Origin: a virus
Reading direction: 5' to 3' (one strand)
Length of the DNA: 61,031 nucleotides
Virus record (IMG/VR): IMGVR_UViG_3300027763_000003
Location: 1 to 61,031 of that record
The notes below the pieces were generated by a model. That model saw only the letters and a list, made by a program, of their open reading frames with translations. It had not been told where the DNA came from and did not search any database. Numbering within the stretch: the first letter of the stretch is position 1; every line of letters begins with the position of its first letter. The translations under genes and the position numbers were made by a program. Positions 35,920 to 42,823 of the stretch are shown here, piece after piece.

Positions 35920-36326
35920 CATTTGGCAATCTTCGGCAGTGGATAAGGAACCTTGTTGGTAGGCTGGCAGTGACCATCGTCCGAGGCAAACGGTTTGGTC
36001 TTGAAGTCAGCGTCTTCCAAACAGGAGGTATTGGCCGACACGGTAGAGCACTTCACCTTGACCAGACGGGTCTTGTCAGGGTTAACAAAGTCCATCGTTG
36101 CCCAGCCATCACCCTGGGGGCAAGCATTGTCTTGTGACGAGTCGCCACGACCAACAATGTCCCAGCCCTTGAGCAGGACGTTCTCTTGGCGATAGCGTTG
36201 GGCATTCCACATGGCGTTCTCACGCGCAGTACCCTTGGCTTCTTCCAGTGATGCGAAACTAACTTCTTGTTTACCGCAGGCAGTAAGTAGTGCCACAGTT
36301 GACAGGGTAATCAATAGTGCTTTCAT
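35919..36326 (-). CDS. Phage-encoded lipoprotein
   Basis: 135 aa from the ATG at 36326, with AAGGAG just upstream. The first 17 residues are a lipoprotein signal (MKALLITLSTVALLTAC), lipobox LTAC with Cys17. The mature part has four further Cys residues that could form two disulfides. Phage lipoproteins made early often block superinfection by masking a receptor (as known for T5 Llp), so this role is a fair guess. A longer start upstream has no suitable site. Confidence 0.8.
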   Translation of the reverse strand: MKALLITLSTVALLTACGKQEVSFASLEEAKGTARENAMWNAQRYRQENVLLKGWDIVGRGDSSQDNACPQGDGWATMDFVNPDKTRLVKVKCSTVSANTSCLEDADFKTKPFASDDGHCQPTNKVPYPLPKIAK

Positions 36327-36327
36327 A

Positions 36328-36543
36328 TTAAGCTCCTTCAATGATTGATTGCTCGGGTGCGCTGACTGCTGTCTCAAGGACTGCACCATTGCTCATCAAC
36401 TGAGCAACATCCAGCGTCTTTGCAATCCGTACATCAAATGTTTTGCCAGCGATGTGGCGGATAGCTTGTGCCTGGCTTGCGGCCTGCACGAGGTGTTGTG
36501 TGCCACCATTGGTGACTATGTAAATGCGTTGTTCTGCTGCCAT
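36328..36543 (-). CDS. Small early protein
   Basis: 71 aa. RIYIVTNGGTQHLVQAASQAQAIRHIAG is a recurrent motif in small proteins of related phages and prophages. Function unknown. Its start overlaps the stop of the gene before it (TAATG), and the lipoprotein ATG follows one base after its stop. Confidence 0.7.
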   Translation of the reverse strand: MAAEQRIYIVTNGGTQHLVQAASQAQAIRHIAGKTFDVRIAKTLDVAQLMSNGAVLETAVSAPEQSIIEGA

Positions 36544-36815
36544 TATTTCTCTCCAGTTTTAATTAAAGTAACAAAGACAGGAGTCAATTCCCCCATCCAT
36601 GCCCCAATTGTGTTGAACTCAAAAAACTCAATGGCCTCGGTTTCATCCATTCCATCAGCCATCAAGATATCAATCACCTTCTCCATGTCGTAGGCCACTA
36701 CTGGGTGCATCCCGCATCGTTCTGCAATCCCAGCAATAGCTACGTCATACCCATCGGGCTCCAAGAACATAGCGTCCTCGAGCATCTCCATGATTTGTTC
36801 GCGTGGTGCGCTCAT
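36543..36815 (-). CDS. Conserved early protein
   Basis: 90 aa from the ATG at 36815, which shares a base with the stop of the small membrane gene (TAATG). A longer frame upstream would overlap that gene completely and is rejected. RCGMHPVVAYDMEKVIDILMADGM...EFFEFNTIGAWMGE in outline is a conserved phage family. Function unknown. Confidence 0.75.
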   Translation of the reverse strand: MSAPREQIMEMLEDAMFLEPDGYDVAIAGIAERCGMHPVVAYDMEKVIDILMADGMDETEAIEFFEFNTIGAWMGELTPVFVTLIKTGEK

Positions 36816-36982
36816 TACCACACCCCAAACCAAATGCCCGTGCCGTGGATCCATGCGATGGGAAACAGGATTGCCCCCGCCAACAAGAACCCCCATGATG
36901 CAGTCTTCAGGCAAACAAATATGTGTGTGAGCCATGAAGCCGCAACCCAAATAACCAGCGCCGGCCCCCAAAAATCTTTCAT
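36815..36982 (-). CDS. 55-residue conserved membrane protein
   Basis: The frame begins MKDFWGPALVIWVAASWLTH and ends AIWIHGTGIWFGVW-like (AWIHGTGIWFGVW). Two hydrophobic segments (about 7-24 and 29-45) are Trp rich. This protein type is familiar from many betaproteobacterial phages. It starts within the stop of the previous gene (ATGA) and ends within the start of the next (TAATG). Confidence 0.75.
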   Translation of the reverse strand: MKDFWGPALVIWVAASWLTHIFVCLKTASWGFLLAGAILFPIAWIHGTGIWFGVW

Positions 36983-37221
36983 GCTTTTTCCTTTGCCTTG
37001 AGTTGATCTTTAAGCTGATTGCGCTCTTCCAGTAAATCGCCAATCATCTTCAGGTGCTCCTTATGGCGATCCTCCATAACCTTGACAAGCCGCTGAAAGT
37101 CAGATGCCCATTGGCTCATGCTGCGAGTCAGGATGTCTGCATTCCACCAAACATGATCAGCAGTTATTCCTTCCACCTTGGTTCCAACTTCTTGAATACC
37201 GCTCTCTTCCATCCATTCCAT
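36979..37221 (-). CDS. Small coiled-coil early protein
   Basis: 80 aa from the ATG at 37221, preceded by AAGGAG. The C-terminal half is a charged helix (LKMIGDLLEERNQLKDQLKAKEK). Function unknown. It sits between the nuclease gene and a membrane gene. Confidence 0.68.
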   Translation of the reverse strand: MEWMEESGIQEVGTKVEGITADHVWWNADILTRSMSQWASDFQRLVKVMEDRHKEHLKMIGDLLEERNQLKDQLKAKEKA

Positions 37222-37223
37222 AC

Positions 37224-38108
37224 TTACTCCTTGGTTGTTTGCTCTTTGTACGATTGCCACTGATTGCACCAACGACTGACTGAACAGAAGTTGGCACAGC
37301 GCGTCCGTTCACCTGGGCGCACCTCAATCTCGTACTCTTTACCGTACTCGGCCACCTTGGCCTGAGCTTCATCAATGGTGTCGCAGACATTGCGGGCTTT
37401 AACACCACCAATCTTTTTGACCGCGTAGGTCGTTTGCTTTTCCCAAGTCTCCTCTGGAGTGCAGTGGGGTAATTCATCACCAGTCTCGAGATCAAACAGG
37501 GCATTGGAGTGCAGCTCAACGCGCTTCTCAATGAACTCCTGTTGCTCCTCGTAAGACCAGAGCCGGATAGGGATAACCTTGACTGGCGCATCGGGATAGT
37601 TGGCCTTGAGGGCGGCATCACGGCGGCTCCAATCACGGATGATGGCTACGATCTCCAGCTTGCTTACGTCCGACTTCTTGACCTTGCGGACCAGCCATGC
37701 GTAGATGTTGAGCTGCAGCTCCCAGTCGATCTTCTCGTTCATCACCGACCAGGCCCCAACAGTCTTGTAGTCGTTGACGGTTATGGTTTCATCCTCGTTT
37801 ACGATCTGCAGATCTATAGCACCTGATATAGACCAGCCGTCAACAGTGGTGTGCAGACGCTCTTCAACAAGGTGGCTGTCATCTCGGCCATGCTCCAGTA
37901 CGCCGTGAATAGCCGTGCCAAAGATGGACCAGACCATCTCACTGACATCCTGCTCAATCTCTTCAGCGTGGATCTTGCGTAGCTGGACGATGCGGGGCGA
38001 GGAGATCAGCTCGGTAGCCGAAATGTTGGCCTTACCCTTGGAGTAGGTGGGGCGGCGCAGGACGTTAACGAACGTCTGCGGAAGGTTGTGCTTGTTAGTG
38101 AGGATCAT
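37224..38108 (-). CDS. PD-(D/E)XK exonuclease (RecB/Cas4-like)
   Basis: 294 aa. GTAIHG (His68), SGAIDL (Asp99), NDYKT (Asp113, Lys115) and QLNIYAW (Gln132) are the motifs of the RecB-type nuclease fold. A C-terminal cluster of three Cys (RCANFCSVSRWC) with an earlier Cys could hold an iron-sulfur cluster as in Cas4/AddB relatives. It is likely to resect DNA ends for ERF. Confidence 0.87.
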   Translation of the reverse strand: MILTNKHNLPQTFVNVLRRPTYSKGKANISATELISSPRIVQLRKIHAEEIEQDVSEMVWSIFGTAIHGVLEHGRDDSHLVEERLHTTVDGWSISGAIDLQIVNEDETITVNDYKTVGAWSVMNEKIDWELQLNIYAWLVRKVKKSDVSKLEIVAIIRDWSRRDAALKANYPDAPVKVIPIRLWSYEEQQEFIEKRVELHSNALFDLETGDELPHCTPEETWEKQTTYAVKKIGGVKARNVCDTIDEAQAKVAEYGKEYEIEVRPGERTRCANFCSVSRWCNQWQSYKEQTTKE

Positions 38109-38377
38109 TATTTGATGGCGTGTTCTTTGATGCAGTTGGAAAGAGCTATAACGCAGTGATCCTGGGCATATTCATGGCCGAGTTCGAGCGTTTTTTCATA
38201 CAGATCTGTGAGCTGCACGATTGCGTCCTGCAGTGCATCCAGCACGAGAACGCGATCTTCTAGTGCCGTCACATTATTTTTTTTGATGTACTCCCACTGG
38301 AATTGGTAGGGGTAATCAAACTGTATCTCTCCACGGTGGTAGTTCCAGTAGGCTGTAAAGCAGCGCAATTTACTCAT
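38108..38377 (-). CDS. First gene of the leftward early operon
   Basis: 89 aa from the ATG at 38377, preceded by AGGAGA. It begins MSKLRCFTAYWNYHRGEIQ and is mostly helical. No family is recognised. Its stop overlaps the nuclease start (TAATG). Confidence 0.68.
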   Translation of the reverse strand: MSKLRCFTAYWNYHRGEIQFDYPYQFQWEYIKKNNVTALEDRVLVLDALQDAIVQLTDLYEKTLELGHEYAQDHCVIALSNCIKEHAIK

Positions 38378-38412
38378 TCGTTTCTCCTGTAAAATTTGGG
38401 GTGGTGCAACAC

Positions 38413-38442
38413 ATTGTACCCATATCTTATCATGTATTGCAA
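38413..38442 (-). promoter_or_regulatory. Leftward early promoter
   Basis: On the minus strand TTGCAA (38442-38437) and TACAAT (38418-38413) are 18 bases apart, a sigma70-type promoter 36 bases before the start at 38377. It would drive the whole leftward early operon to 33208. Confidence 0.6.
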
Positions 38443-38462
38443 GAACTTGGAAAAATAAATTT

Positions 38463-38777
38463 ATGGCCGTCACAACAACGCAGCGCAGCCTCAAGTACAT
38501 GAGGGACAACGGCTTCTACGCCGAGGTGGTGGAGCGGTACAACTCCTTCACAAAGCGCAAGAATGACTTTGCTGGCTTCATTGACATCCTGTGCCTGGGA
38601 CAGGGCGCGGTGATCGGTGTGCAGACTACGAGCTGGGGGCACACATCAGACCGGCTGAAGAAGATCCTTGAGCACGAGAACCTGGACATCGTGCGTGACG
38701 CCGGCATCAAGATCGAGGTCCACGGCTGGCATAAGAAGGACAACCGTTGGCAAGTAAAAGTTATCCATGTAGAATAA
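38463..38777 (+). CDS. VRR-NUC / resolvase-like small nuclease
   Basis: 104 aa. KNDFAGFIDILCLGQGAVIGVQTTSW follows the PD-(D/E)XK pattern, with Gln where Glu is usual in the ExK position. Related small proteins in phages are annotated as VRR-NUC-like. The substituted residue leaves activity uncertain. It is divergently oriented to the early operon. Confidence 0.72.
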   Translation: MAVTTTQRSLKYMRDNGFYAEVVERYNSFTKRKNDFAGFIDILCLGQGAVIGVQTTSWGHTSDRLKKILEHENLDIVRDAGIKIEVHGWHKKDNRWQVKVIHVE

Positions 38778-38814
38778 AGCCGTGCTTCTCTCCTTGGCTC
38801 TTTACAGGGTCCTT

Positions 38815-38840
38815 ACCCCCTGGGCAACTGGGGGGTCTTT
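38815..38840 (+). terminator. Hairpin terminator after the VRR-like gene
   Basis: ACCCCC (38815-38820) and GGGGGT (38831-38836) close a 10-base loop, followed by CTTT. Around it TTGGCTCT (38794-38801) and AGAGCCAA (38861-38868) form a perfect 8-bp inverted repeat, so the terminator lies within a larger stem. Confidence 0.65.
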
Positions 38841-38860
38841 CTGTAACATTGTTATAGTTG
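38838..38860. promoter_or_regulatory. Dispersed palindrome, site 3 (left arm shortened)
   Basis: CTGTAAC-ATT-GTTATAGTTG lies directly after the terminator. The outer three bases of the left arm are TTT instead of CAA. It is the only copy next to the noncoding RNA-like region. Confidence 0.6.
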
Positions 38861-38875
38861 AGAGCCAACATGCAT

Positions 38876-39030
38876 GGGGATTGGTCTTATCGGGAAAGCT
38901 GCCGGTGACCAGCGGACATATCGTCTGACAAACCAGTCCCCAGCCGTGTTGGTGGTCTATCGGGTTAGCGCCGGTATGAATGCTTCCGTGAAGTTACTGG
39001 ACACACACTGCTTTATGTGAGCCACCAACA
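38876..39030 (+). ncRNA. Structured RNA-like block 1
   Basis: No protein frame fits here. GGGGATTGGT (38876-38885) pairs with ACCAGTCCCC (38932-38941) with one wobble, and TGTTGGTGG (38947-38955) pairs perfectly with CCACCAACA (39022-39030). Within the second stem, CCGGTA/TACTGG encloses CTTC-CGT-GAAG. Nested, branched stems of this kind indicate a folded RNA. The strand is uncertain but the wobble pairs favour plus. Confidence 0.6.
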
Positions 39031-39049
39031 AATATTTTTCAAAAAGATC

Positions 39050-39100
39050 TTGCACACCACAAAATTGGTGTACACTACACTCCGTTGCAGTCGTGTGCAA
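39050..39100 (+). promoter_or_regulatory. Possible promoter with inverted repeats
   Basis: TTGCAC (39050-39055) and TACACT (39071-39076) could be -35 and -10 elements but with a short 15-base spacer. The region is flanked by a perfect 8-bp inverted repeat, TTGCACAC (39050-39057) and GTGTGCAA (39093-39100), and ACACCA/TGGTGT (39054-39071) is nested within. It looks like a regulated promoter for the stem-loop downstream. Confidence 0.45.
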
Positions 39101-39107
39101 TAGATTG

Positions 39108-39180
39108 AAAGCCGTTACTCATGCATTGGCCTCTAGGGATTCTTGGAGGACACGACCCAGTGCAGTAGTAACGGCTTTTT
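39108..39180 (+). ncRNA. 73-nt stem-loop ending in a T run
   Basis: AAAGCCGTTACT (39108-39119) pairs perfectly with AGTAACGGCTTT (39167-39178), then TGCATTGG (39122-39129) with CCAGTGCA (39157-39164) and CCTC with GAGG inside. The stem ends in TTTTT. It may be a small RNA with its own terminator, or a domain of the larger RNA that continues to 39527. Confidence 0.6.
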
Positions 39181-39240
39181 GCATTTACGCGGCAACTTTG
39201 CTGTTGGGATCTATCGGGTTTTGGGTTGGCATGAGGGAAG

Positions 39241-39527
39241 CGTAGGAAGCCGCAAGGTGTAGTCCGCAGTCCACCAGCCCTACGACGTTCTGACCTACAG
39301 CGAGAGCGCAAAGAAGATGCATGGCGCAATCGGGGGAATTCCATTTGTGGCCCGTGGGTTCAAGTCCTTCGGATAACCCAAATGGTATGGGTGGCCGAGC
39401 TAGACGTTGCCAAGCAGCGGAAAGTACCCATAGGCAGCACAAGCTGGATTGATGCTGCCCCACATGGATGACCGAATGGCTCCGGGGGTGTGGAAATTTG
39501 CCAAAGGGGTTCACTCTCCCTTAGGCA
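39241..39527 (+). ncRNA. Structured RNA-like block 2
   Basis: A chain of perfect stems without a protein frame: CGTAGG/CCTACG (39241-39284) enclosing GGTG/CACC; CCATTT/AAATGG (39341-39385) with GGGTT/AACCC stacked inside; TATGGGT/ACCCATA (39386-39432); GGCAGCA/TGCTGCC (39433-39459); and TGCC-A-AAGGG paired with CCCTT-A-GGCA (39499-39527). Several stems abut without a gap, as in coaxial stacking. The HNH gene begins 43 bases later. See the findings for the comparison with large ornate RNAs. Confidence 0.6.
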
Positions 39528-39569
39528 GACTTTTGCCACAAAACTTTACTCATCCACCAGGGGTGTGAA

Positions 39570-39908
39570 ATGTCGAAAAACAAACGATCCAAACGTAGGG
39601 ATAGATTGGCTTCTTCCGGATATGTTTTGATCCACCCAGCGCCAAAACCAAGGCCAGTTGATGTGAAGTCAAGTAACTTTTTATCAACTTACGAATGGCG
39701 CAAAGTTCGCATGATGGCTTTGAAGAAACATGGCTCCAGGTGTCAGTGCTGCGGAGCTTCCCCAAAAGATGGGGCTGTGATGAATGTTGACCACATCAAA
39801 CCACGCAAACTTTTTCCCGATCTGGCTTTGGACCTCAACAATCTTCAAGTTCTGTGTCATGACTGCAATCACGGAAAGGGGAATTGGGACCAAACCGACT
39901 GGCGCTAA
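39570..39908 (+). CDS. HNH endonuclease
   Basis: 112 aa, after an AGGGG site. Cys58-x2-Cys61 and Cys96-x2-Cys99 bind a structural zinc; NVDHIKPR (Asp74-His75), NNLQVLCHDCNHGKG (Asn91, His101) are the HNH core. Such proteins serve in phage packaging or as homing nucleases. Here it is far from the terminases and adjoins an RNA-like region, which favours a homing or RNA-associated role. Confidence 0.87.
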   Translation: MSKNKRSKRRDRLASSGYVLIHPAPKPRPVDVKSSNFLSTYEWRKVRMMALKKHGSRCQCCGASPKDGAVMNVDHIKPRKLFPDLALDLNNLQVLCHDCNHGKGNWDQTDWR

Positions 39909-39926
39909 AAATATTTTTTGCAATAG

Positions 39927-39956
39927 TTGACTTTTTAAAAAATCATGTGTTATGCT
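39927..39956 (+). promoter_or_regulatory. Rightward sigma70 promoter
   Basis: TTGACT (39927-39932), an 18-base spacer and TGTTATGCT (extended -10, TATGCT at 39951-39956). It lies in the 101-base gap between the HNH gene and the gene at 40010, and would drive the rightward genes to 47347. Confidence 0.75.
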
Positions 39957-40009
39957 TTAGGCCAAGGGAATATTTGTACCCATCCCTTACTAAACCCAAG
40001 GAGCAAACA

Positions 40010-40198
40010 ATGATTGATTGGATGAAGAACCTGTACCGCCCACCATCCCCACAAGCGATGGCGTTGCGTGAACTCGAGTCGGCCAAACGGGAGAAGCTTG
40101 ATGCTGAATCCGGTGTGGACTATGCAAAGTCCGTTGTGGACTACAACAATGCTCGTATTGAGCGCCTTGAAAACTTTCTTTATGGAGAGACAAAATGA
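40010..40198 (+). CDS. Small conserved helical protein
   Basis: 62 aa from the ATG at 40010, with AAGGAG upstream. MIDWMKNLYRPPSPQAMALRELESAKREK in outline is a recurrent small protein in betaproteobacterial phages. One amphipathic N-terminal segment is followed by a charged helix. Function unknown. ATGA overlap with the next gene. Confidence 0.73.
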   Translation: MIDWMKNLYRPPSPQAMALRELESAKREKLDAESGVDYAKSVVDYNNARIERLENFLYGETK

Positions 40199-40620
40199 AC
40201 TGGAACATCTTTAAGCGCATCGAAGAACTGGAAGCTACTGTTAACAAGTTGCGCCTTCAATTGGTTGAGCACACCTTTAAAATTGATGATCTCGAAAACA
40301 ACTCTAACAATGTTACAGTTGAACAGTTCCCCATCATCGACTATGGCCGCGCAATAGTGAAAGGTGAGGGTCAGCCAATCCCCATGAGTGAGTCCGACCT
40401 CAAGCGTGAGCTCCTGGCACAAAGAAAGCGCGATTACTACCAGCGCAACCGCGAACAGATCCTGGCTAAGCAGCGGGCTAAAAAGCGTGATGAAGAGCGT
40501 AAGCGCAAGTCTCGTGAGTACGCCAAAAAGTACTACGCCAAGAAGAAGGCTGAACAGATGGCGAAACATGCTGAACAGCGGTTCCAAGAGATGTCGAAGC
40601 TTGGTCCGATAGCGGCATGA
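40195..40620 (+). CDS. Basic coiled-coil protein
   Basis: 141 aa. Residues 5-35 form a leucine-rich helix, and residues 75-130 are extremely Lys/Arg/Glu rich (DYYQRNREQILAKQRAKKRDEERKRK in outline), suited to nucleic-acid binding. A palindrome site (40299-40321) lies in the middle, coding S-N-N-V-T-V-E. Coupled to both neighbours by ATGA. Confidence 0.68.
   Translation: MNWNIFKRIEELEATVNKLRLQLVEHTFKIDDLENNSNNVTVEQFPIIDYGRAIVKGEGQPIPMSESDLKRELLAQRKRDYYQRNREQILAKQRAKKRDEERKRKSREYAKKYYAKKKAEQMAKHAEQRFQEMSKLGPIAA
40299..40321. promoter_or_regulatory. Dispersed palindrome, site 4
   Basis: CAACTCTAAC-AAT-GTTACAGTTG with a 3-base spacer, inside the gene at 40195. Confidence 0.7.
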
Positions 40621-40766
40621 AAGCCCTGTACGACCTTATCACCCGAGGTCTGTCAGCCATAGGAATGTCAGCGGTGCTGGTGTTCCTTTTGGGATACACC
40701 TACGCGCAGATCCCGTTGGTGTTCAAGACCTGTACACCATCCATGATTGATCGGATTTTGAAATGA
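40617..40766 (+). CDS. 49-residue membrane protein
   Basis: The frame begins MKALYDLITRGLSAIGMSAV and continues LVFLLGYTYAQIPLVF; residues 12-35 form one membrane segment. It is joined to both neighbours by ATGA overlaps, which is good support for such a short gene. Confidence 0.65.
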   Translation: MKALYDLITRGLSAIGMSAVLVFLLGYTYAQIPLVFKTCTPSMIDRILK

Positions 40767-41068
40767 AAACAAGCAAAGTGTTTAAAGCCGCCAAGAAGCA
40801 ACTTTGGAATGGCGTTGGTGATTGGATGGATCACCCAAAAGAACGATACATCTGCCATGCCATTTACTGGCGTGTTAATTGCACAAACGATGAAGCCCGT
40901 TTCACCAAAAAACTCATTGCATTGTTGCTTGAGGGCCACGACACCTTGGAGGAATGGCTGTTGGCAAAACACGACATCAATGGGTTTTCCGACACAAAGA
41001 AATTGCAACAGACCCGCCAAGCATGGCTTGACCACTTGGTGAAGCATTACGAAAGCATTGGAGATTGA
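40763..41068 (+). CDS. Conserved phage protein
   Basis: 101 aa. VFKAAKKQLWNGVGDWMDHPKERYICHAI in outline is a pattern common to small proteins in diverse phages. The rest is helical with a Trp-Leu motif near the end. No function is known. Confidence 0.72.
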   Translation: MKTSKVFKAAKKQLWNGVGDWMDHPKERYICHAIYWRVNCTNDEARFTKKLIALLLEGHDTLEEWLLAKHDINGFSDTKKLQQTRQAWLDHLVKHYESIGD

Positions 41069-41069
41069 A

Positions 41070-41327
41070 ATGAAACTACAAGCCGGTAACCCCAACCTGA
41101 TGCGCAAGAACCCTGACGCGTCTCTTGCCGCTGTGCCCAACAAGCTAGGTGACAAGAACCCAGCTCGCTATGTGCGTGGCGGATACGTGCCTATGGAGAA
41201 AGGCCCTGATGTTGTACCCCCGCCGCAAATGAACTTATGGAAGAGGGACAAGTACGTCCCCGAGAGCATGGCCCCAGTACGCCGTGGCGCTGATGACTTC
41301 CTTCGTGTGCAAAGCAGGGGGTTCTGA
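41070..41327 (+). CDS. Small basic protein of unknown function
   Basis: 85 aa from the ATG at 41070, with GGAG eight bases upstream. An in-frame TTG four codons earlier overlaps the previous gene and is not needed. Pro/Arg/Lys rich, probably disordered. Its stop overlaps the next ATG (TGATG). Confidence 0.6.
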   Translation: MKLQAGNPNLMRKNPDASLAAVPNKLGDKNPARYVRGGYVPMEKGPDVVPPPQMNLWKRDKYVPESMAPVRRGADDFLRVQSRGF

Positions 41328-41419
41328 TGTGGCCTTTCCCCCCATTCCCGAGGCCGGTGCCTGCTAAAGCACCACCGCTTAAACCTAACCCTGACAACTA
41401 TGAGGAGTCCCCATTTTGA
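41327..41419 (+). CDS. 30-residue Pro-rich peptide
   Basis: The frame begins MWPFPPFPRPVPAKAPPLKP and ends NYEESPF. Ten prolines in 30 residues. Overlaps at both ends (TGATG before, TTGA after) suggest it is translated. GAGGAG within its last codons is the ribosome binding site of the next gene. Confidence 0.5.
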   Translation: MWPFPPFPRPVPAKAPPLKPNPDNYEESPF

Positions 41420-41697
41420 CTGAACGAATAATCACAGACAGCAACGGACGCAAACACATTACAACTGAACCGTTGAGGCCAAGACTTGACCAAGGCCCAG
41501 ACTACGAGCGTGGTTTTGTTGATGGGATGATGCATTTAACACAAACCAGCGTGTACAAGGCGGTCAATGCAATTGCACAACAAGCGATAGAAGCCCTAGC
41601 ACAGCCAGCGCAGGGATGGAAGTTGCGCGAGGTTTACTTTGACGAACATGGAGAGCCGATCATGCACAGAGAGCCAGCGCAGGAGAAGAACACATGA
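41416..41697 (+). CDS. Cassette-array gene 1 (TTG start)
   Basis: 93 aa. TTG at 41416 overlaps the previous stop and has GAGGAG upstream. It has a short helical part, the phrase ALAQPAQ, and ends REPAQEKNT. The last 16 bases (GGAGAAGAACACATGA) recur exactly at three more junctions. Function unknown. Confidence 0.68.
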   Translation: MTERIITDSNGRKHITTEPLRPRLDQGPDYERGFVDGMMHLTQTSVYKAVNAIAQQAIEALAQPAQGWKLREVYFDEHGEPIMHREPAQEKNT

Positions 41698-42215
41698 CTA
41701 AAGAAGAAGCATTGGAGATTGCACTTGATTACATCAATCGCACAACATACTGGACTGAAGGCCGAGACCGGCACGACACTTTGAAGGCTGTCAAAGAAGC
41801 CCTAGCACAGCCAGCGCAGGAGCCTAGCGCTACACGCCCATGTCGCAGTTGCGATGGAACTGGCGAGCGCTTTACAGGGATTGACGAAGCACCTACATCA
41901 ATCTGCAAACCGTGTAAAGGAACTGGACAAATAGCCTTGGCACAGCCAGCGCAGGAGCCTGTGGCGTGGATGTATTGGCAAAATTGTTTAAACGACGATG
42001 GCACTCAAACTGGGCCTTGGGTTAGACGGCTATCAAATACAAAGCCACAGGATTCAGTCATTTACAAAGACGTTACTGCCCTCTACGCCGCACCACCACA
42101 GCGCCCGTGGGTAGGGTTGACAAGGGAAGAGTCTTTGTCAATTCTTGATGACTGCCGAACTCCAATTACCTATATATCAATGATTGAAGCCAAACTCAAG
42201 GAGAAGAACACATGA
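41694..42215 (+). CDS. Cassette-array gene 2 with DnaJ-like zinc knuckles
   Basis: 173 aa. It begins MTKEEALEIAL. CRSCDGTGER and CKPCKGTGQ form a pair of CxxCxGxG knuckles (about residues 51-79) that can bind zinc. Two LAQPAQEP modules flank them. The ending AAPPQRPWVGLTREES...EAKLKEKNT in outline is shared with gene 3. Proteins of this build are common in Burkholderiales phages; their function is not known to me. Confidence 0.72.
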   Translation: MTKEEALEIALDYINRTTYWTEGRDRHDTLKAVKEALAQPAQEPSATRPCRSCDGTGERFTGIDEAPTSICKPCKGTGQIALAQPAQEPVAWMYWQNCLNDDGTQTGPWVRRLSNTKPQDSVIYKDVTALYAAPPQRPWVGLTREESLSILDDCRTPITYISMIEAKLKEKNT

Positions 42216-42823
42216 CTAAAGAAGAAGCAACATGGAGATGCTCTCACGGCTGGTTGCGGGGAGAGCAGTGTGAGACATGCAAGGAAACGATGACTAAAGA
42301 CAAAGCATTGAAGCTGGCGCTTGAGGCGTTGGAGAAGAGTGTGGCTACCTGTTTTGATAGGTACGCTCATGAGCAAGTAATGAGCAGACCAGAGCACTTC
42401 ATTAACCAAGCCATCATCACCATCAAAGAAGCCCTAGCACAGCCAGCGCAGGGGCCTGACCGCCAAACATTGCAAGCGAATGGGACGCACCCAGCACCAT
42501 GCGCTCGACACTGCGAAGCACAAGCCTTTAAGGTTGAGATACGCAACTTGAAGGCGCAGTTGGCACAGCCAGCGCAGGAGCCGGTGGCTGAATTTAAAAA
42601 ATCGCATCGTGTAAATTACCCGCTTCTAACGTGGAATGATGGCTATGTTGCAAAGGTTGGCGCAAAGCTCTACACCACTCCACAACAGCGCCCGTGGGTA
42701 GGTCTGACGGATGAGGAACGCAAAGAAATCATGCGCTACGAAAAAGATTTTTGGGGTGTAAGCGGATGGGAGTGGAAATGCATGGAAGCCCTCGAAGCCA
42801 AACTCAAGGAGAAGAACACATGA
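42212..42823 (+). CDS. Cassette-array gene 3
   Basis: 203 aa. It begins MTKEEA like gene 2, then has C..H and C..C residues, a second MTKDKALKLALEAL start-like segment at residue 27, two LAQPAQ modules, and the ending TTPQQRPWVGLTDEER...EAKLKEKNT in outline. The repeated start-like segment suggests fusion of two cassettes. ATGA overlaps at both ends. Confidence 0.72.
   Translation: MTKEEATWRCSHGWLRGEQCETCKETMTKDKALKLALEALEKSVATCFDRYAHEQVMSRPEHFINQAIITIKEALAQPAQGPDRQTLQANGTHPAPCARHCEAQAFKVEIRNLKAQLAQPAQEPVAEFKKSHRVNYPLLTWNDGYVAKVGAKLYTTPQQRPWVGLTDEERKEIMRYEKDFWGVSGWEWKCMEALEAKLKEKNT

Noticed and set aside
36816-37043. N-terminal extension of the gene at 36543
   Set aside because: It would cover the conserved 55-residue membrane gene in another frame. 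The ATG at 36815 gives the known family start and a TAATG junction.
39341-39385. tRNA-like T-loop (GGGTTCAAGTCC)
   Set aside because: No acceptor stem pairs with the downstream bases, the supposed T stem has a mismatch and no anticodon arm forms. The same bases fold better as CCATTT/AAATGG with GGGTT/AACCC.
39075-39514. Two overlapping minus-strand frames of 89 and 109 codons
   Set aside because: Arg/Ser/Cys-rich low-quality translations without ribosome sites, in a region with strong RNA stems.
38778-39908. Group I intron with HNH gene
   Set aside because: A TAGTCC-like core phrase at 39261 drew attention, but no split gene flanks the region and no P7 partner or G-binding core could be matched.
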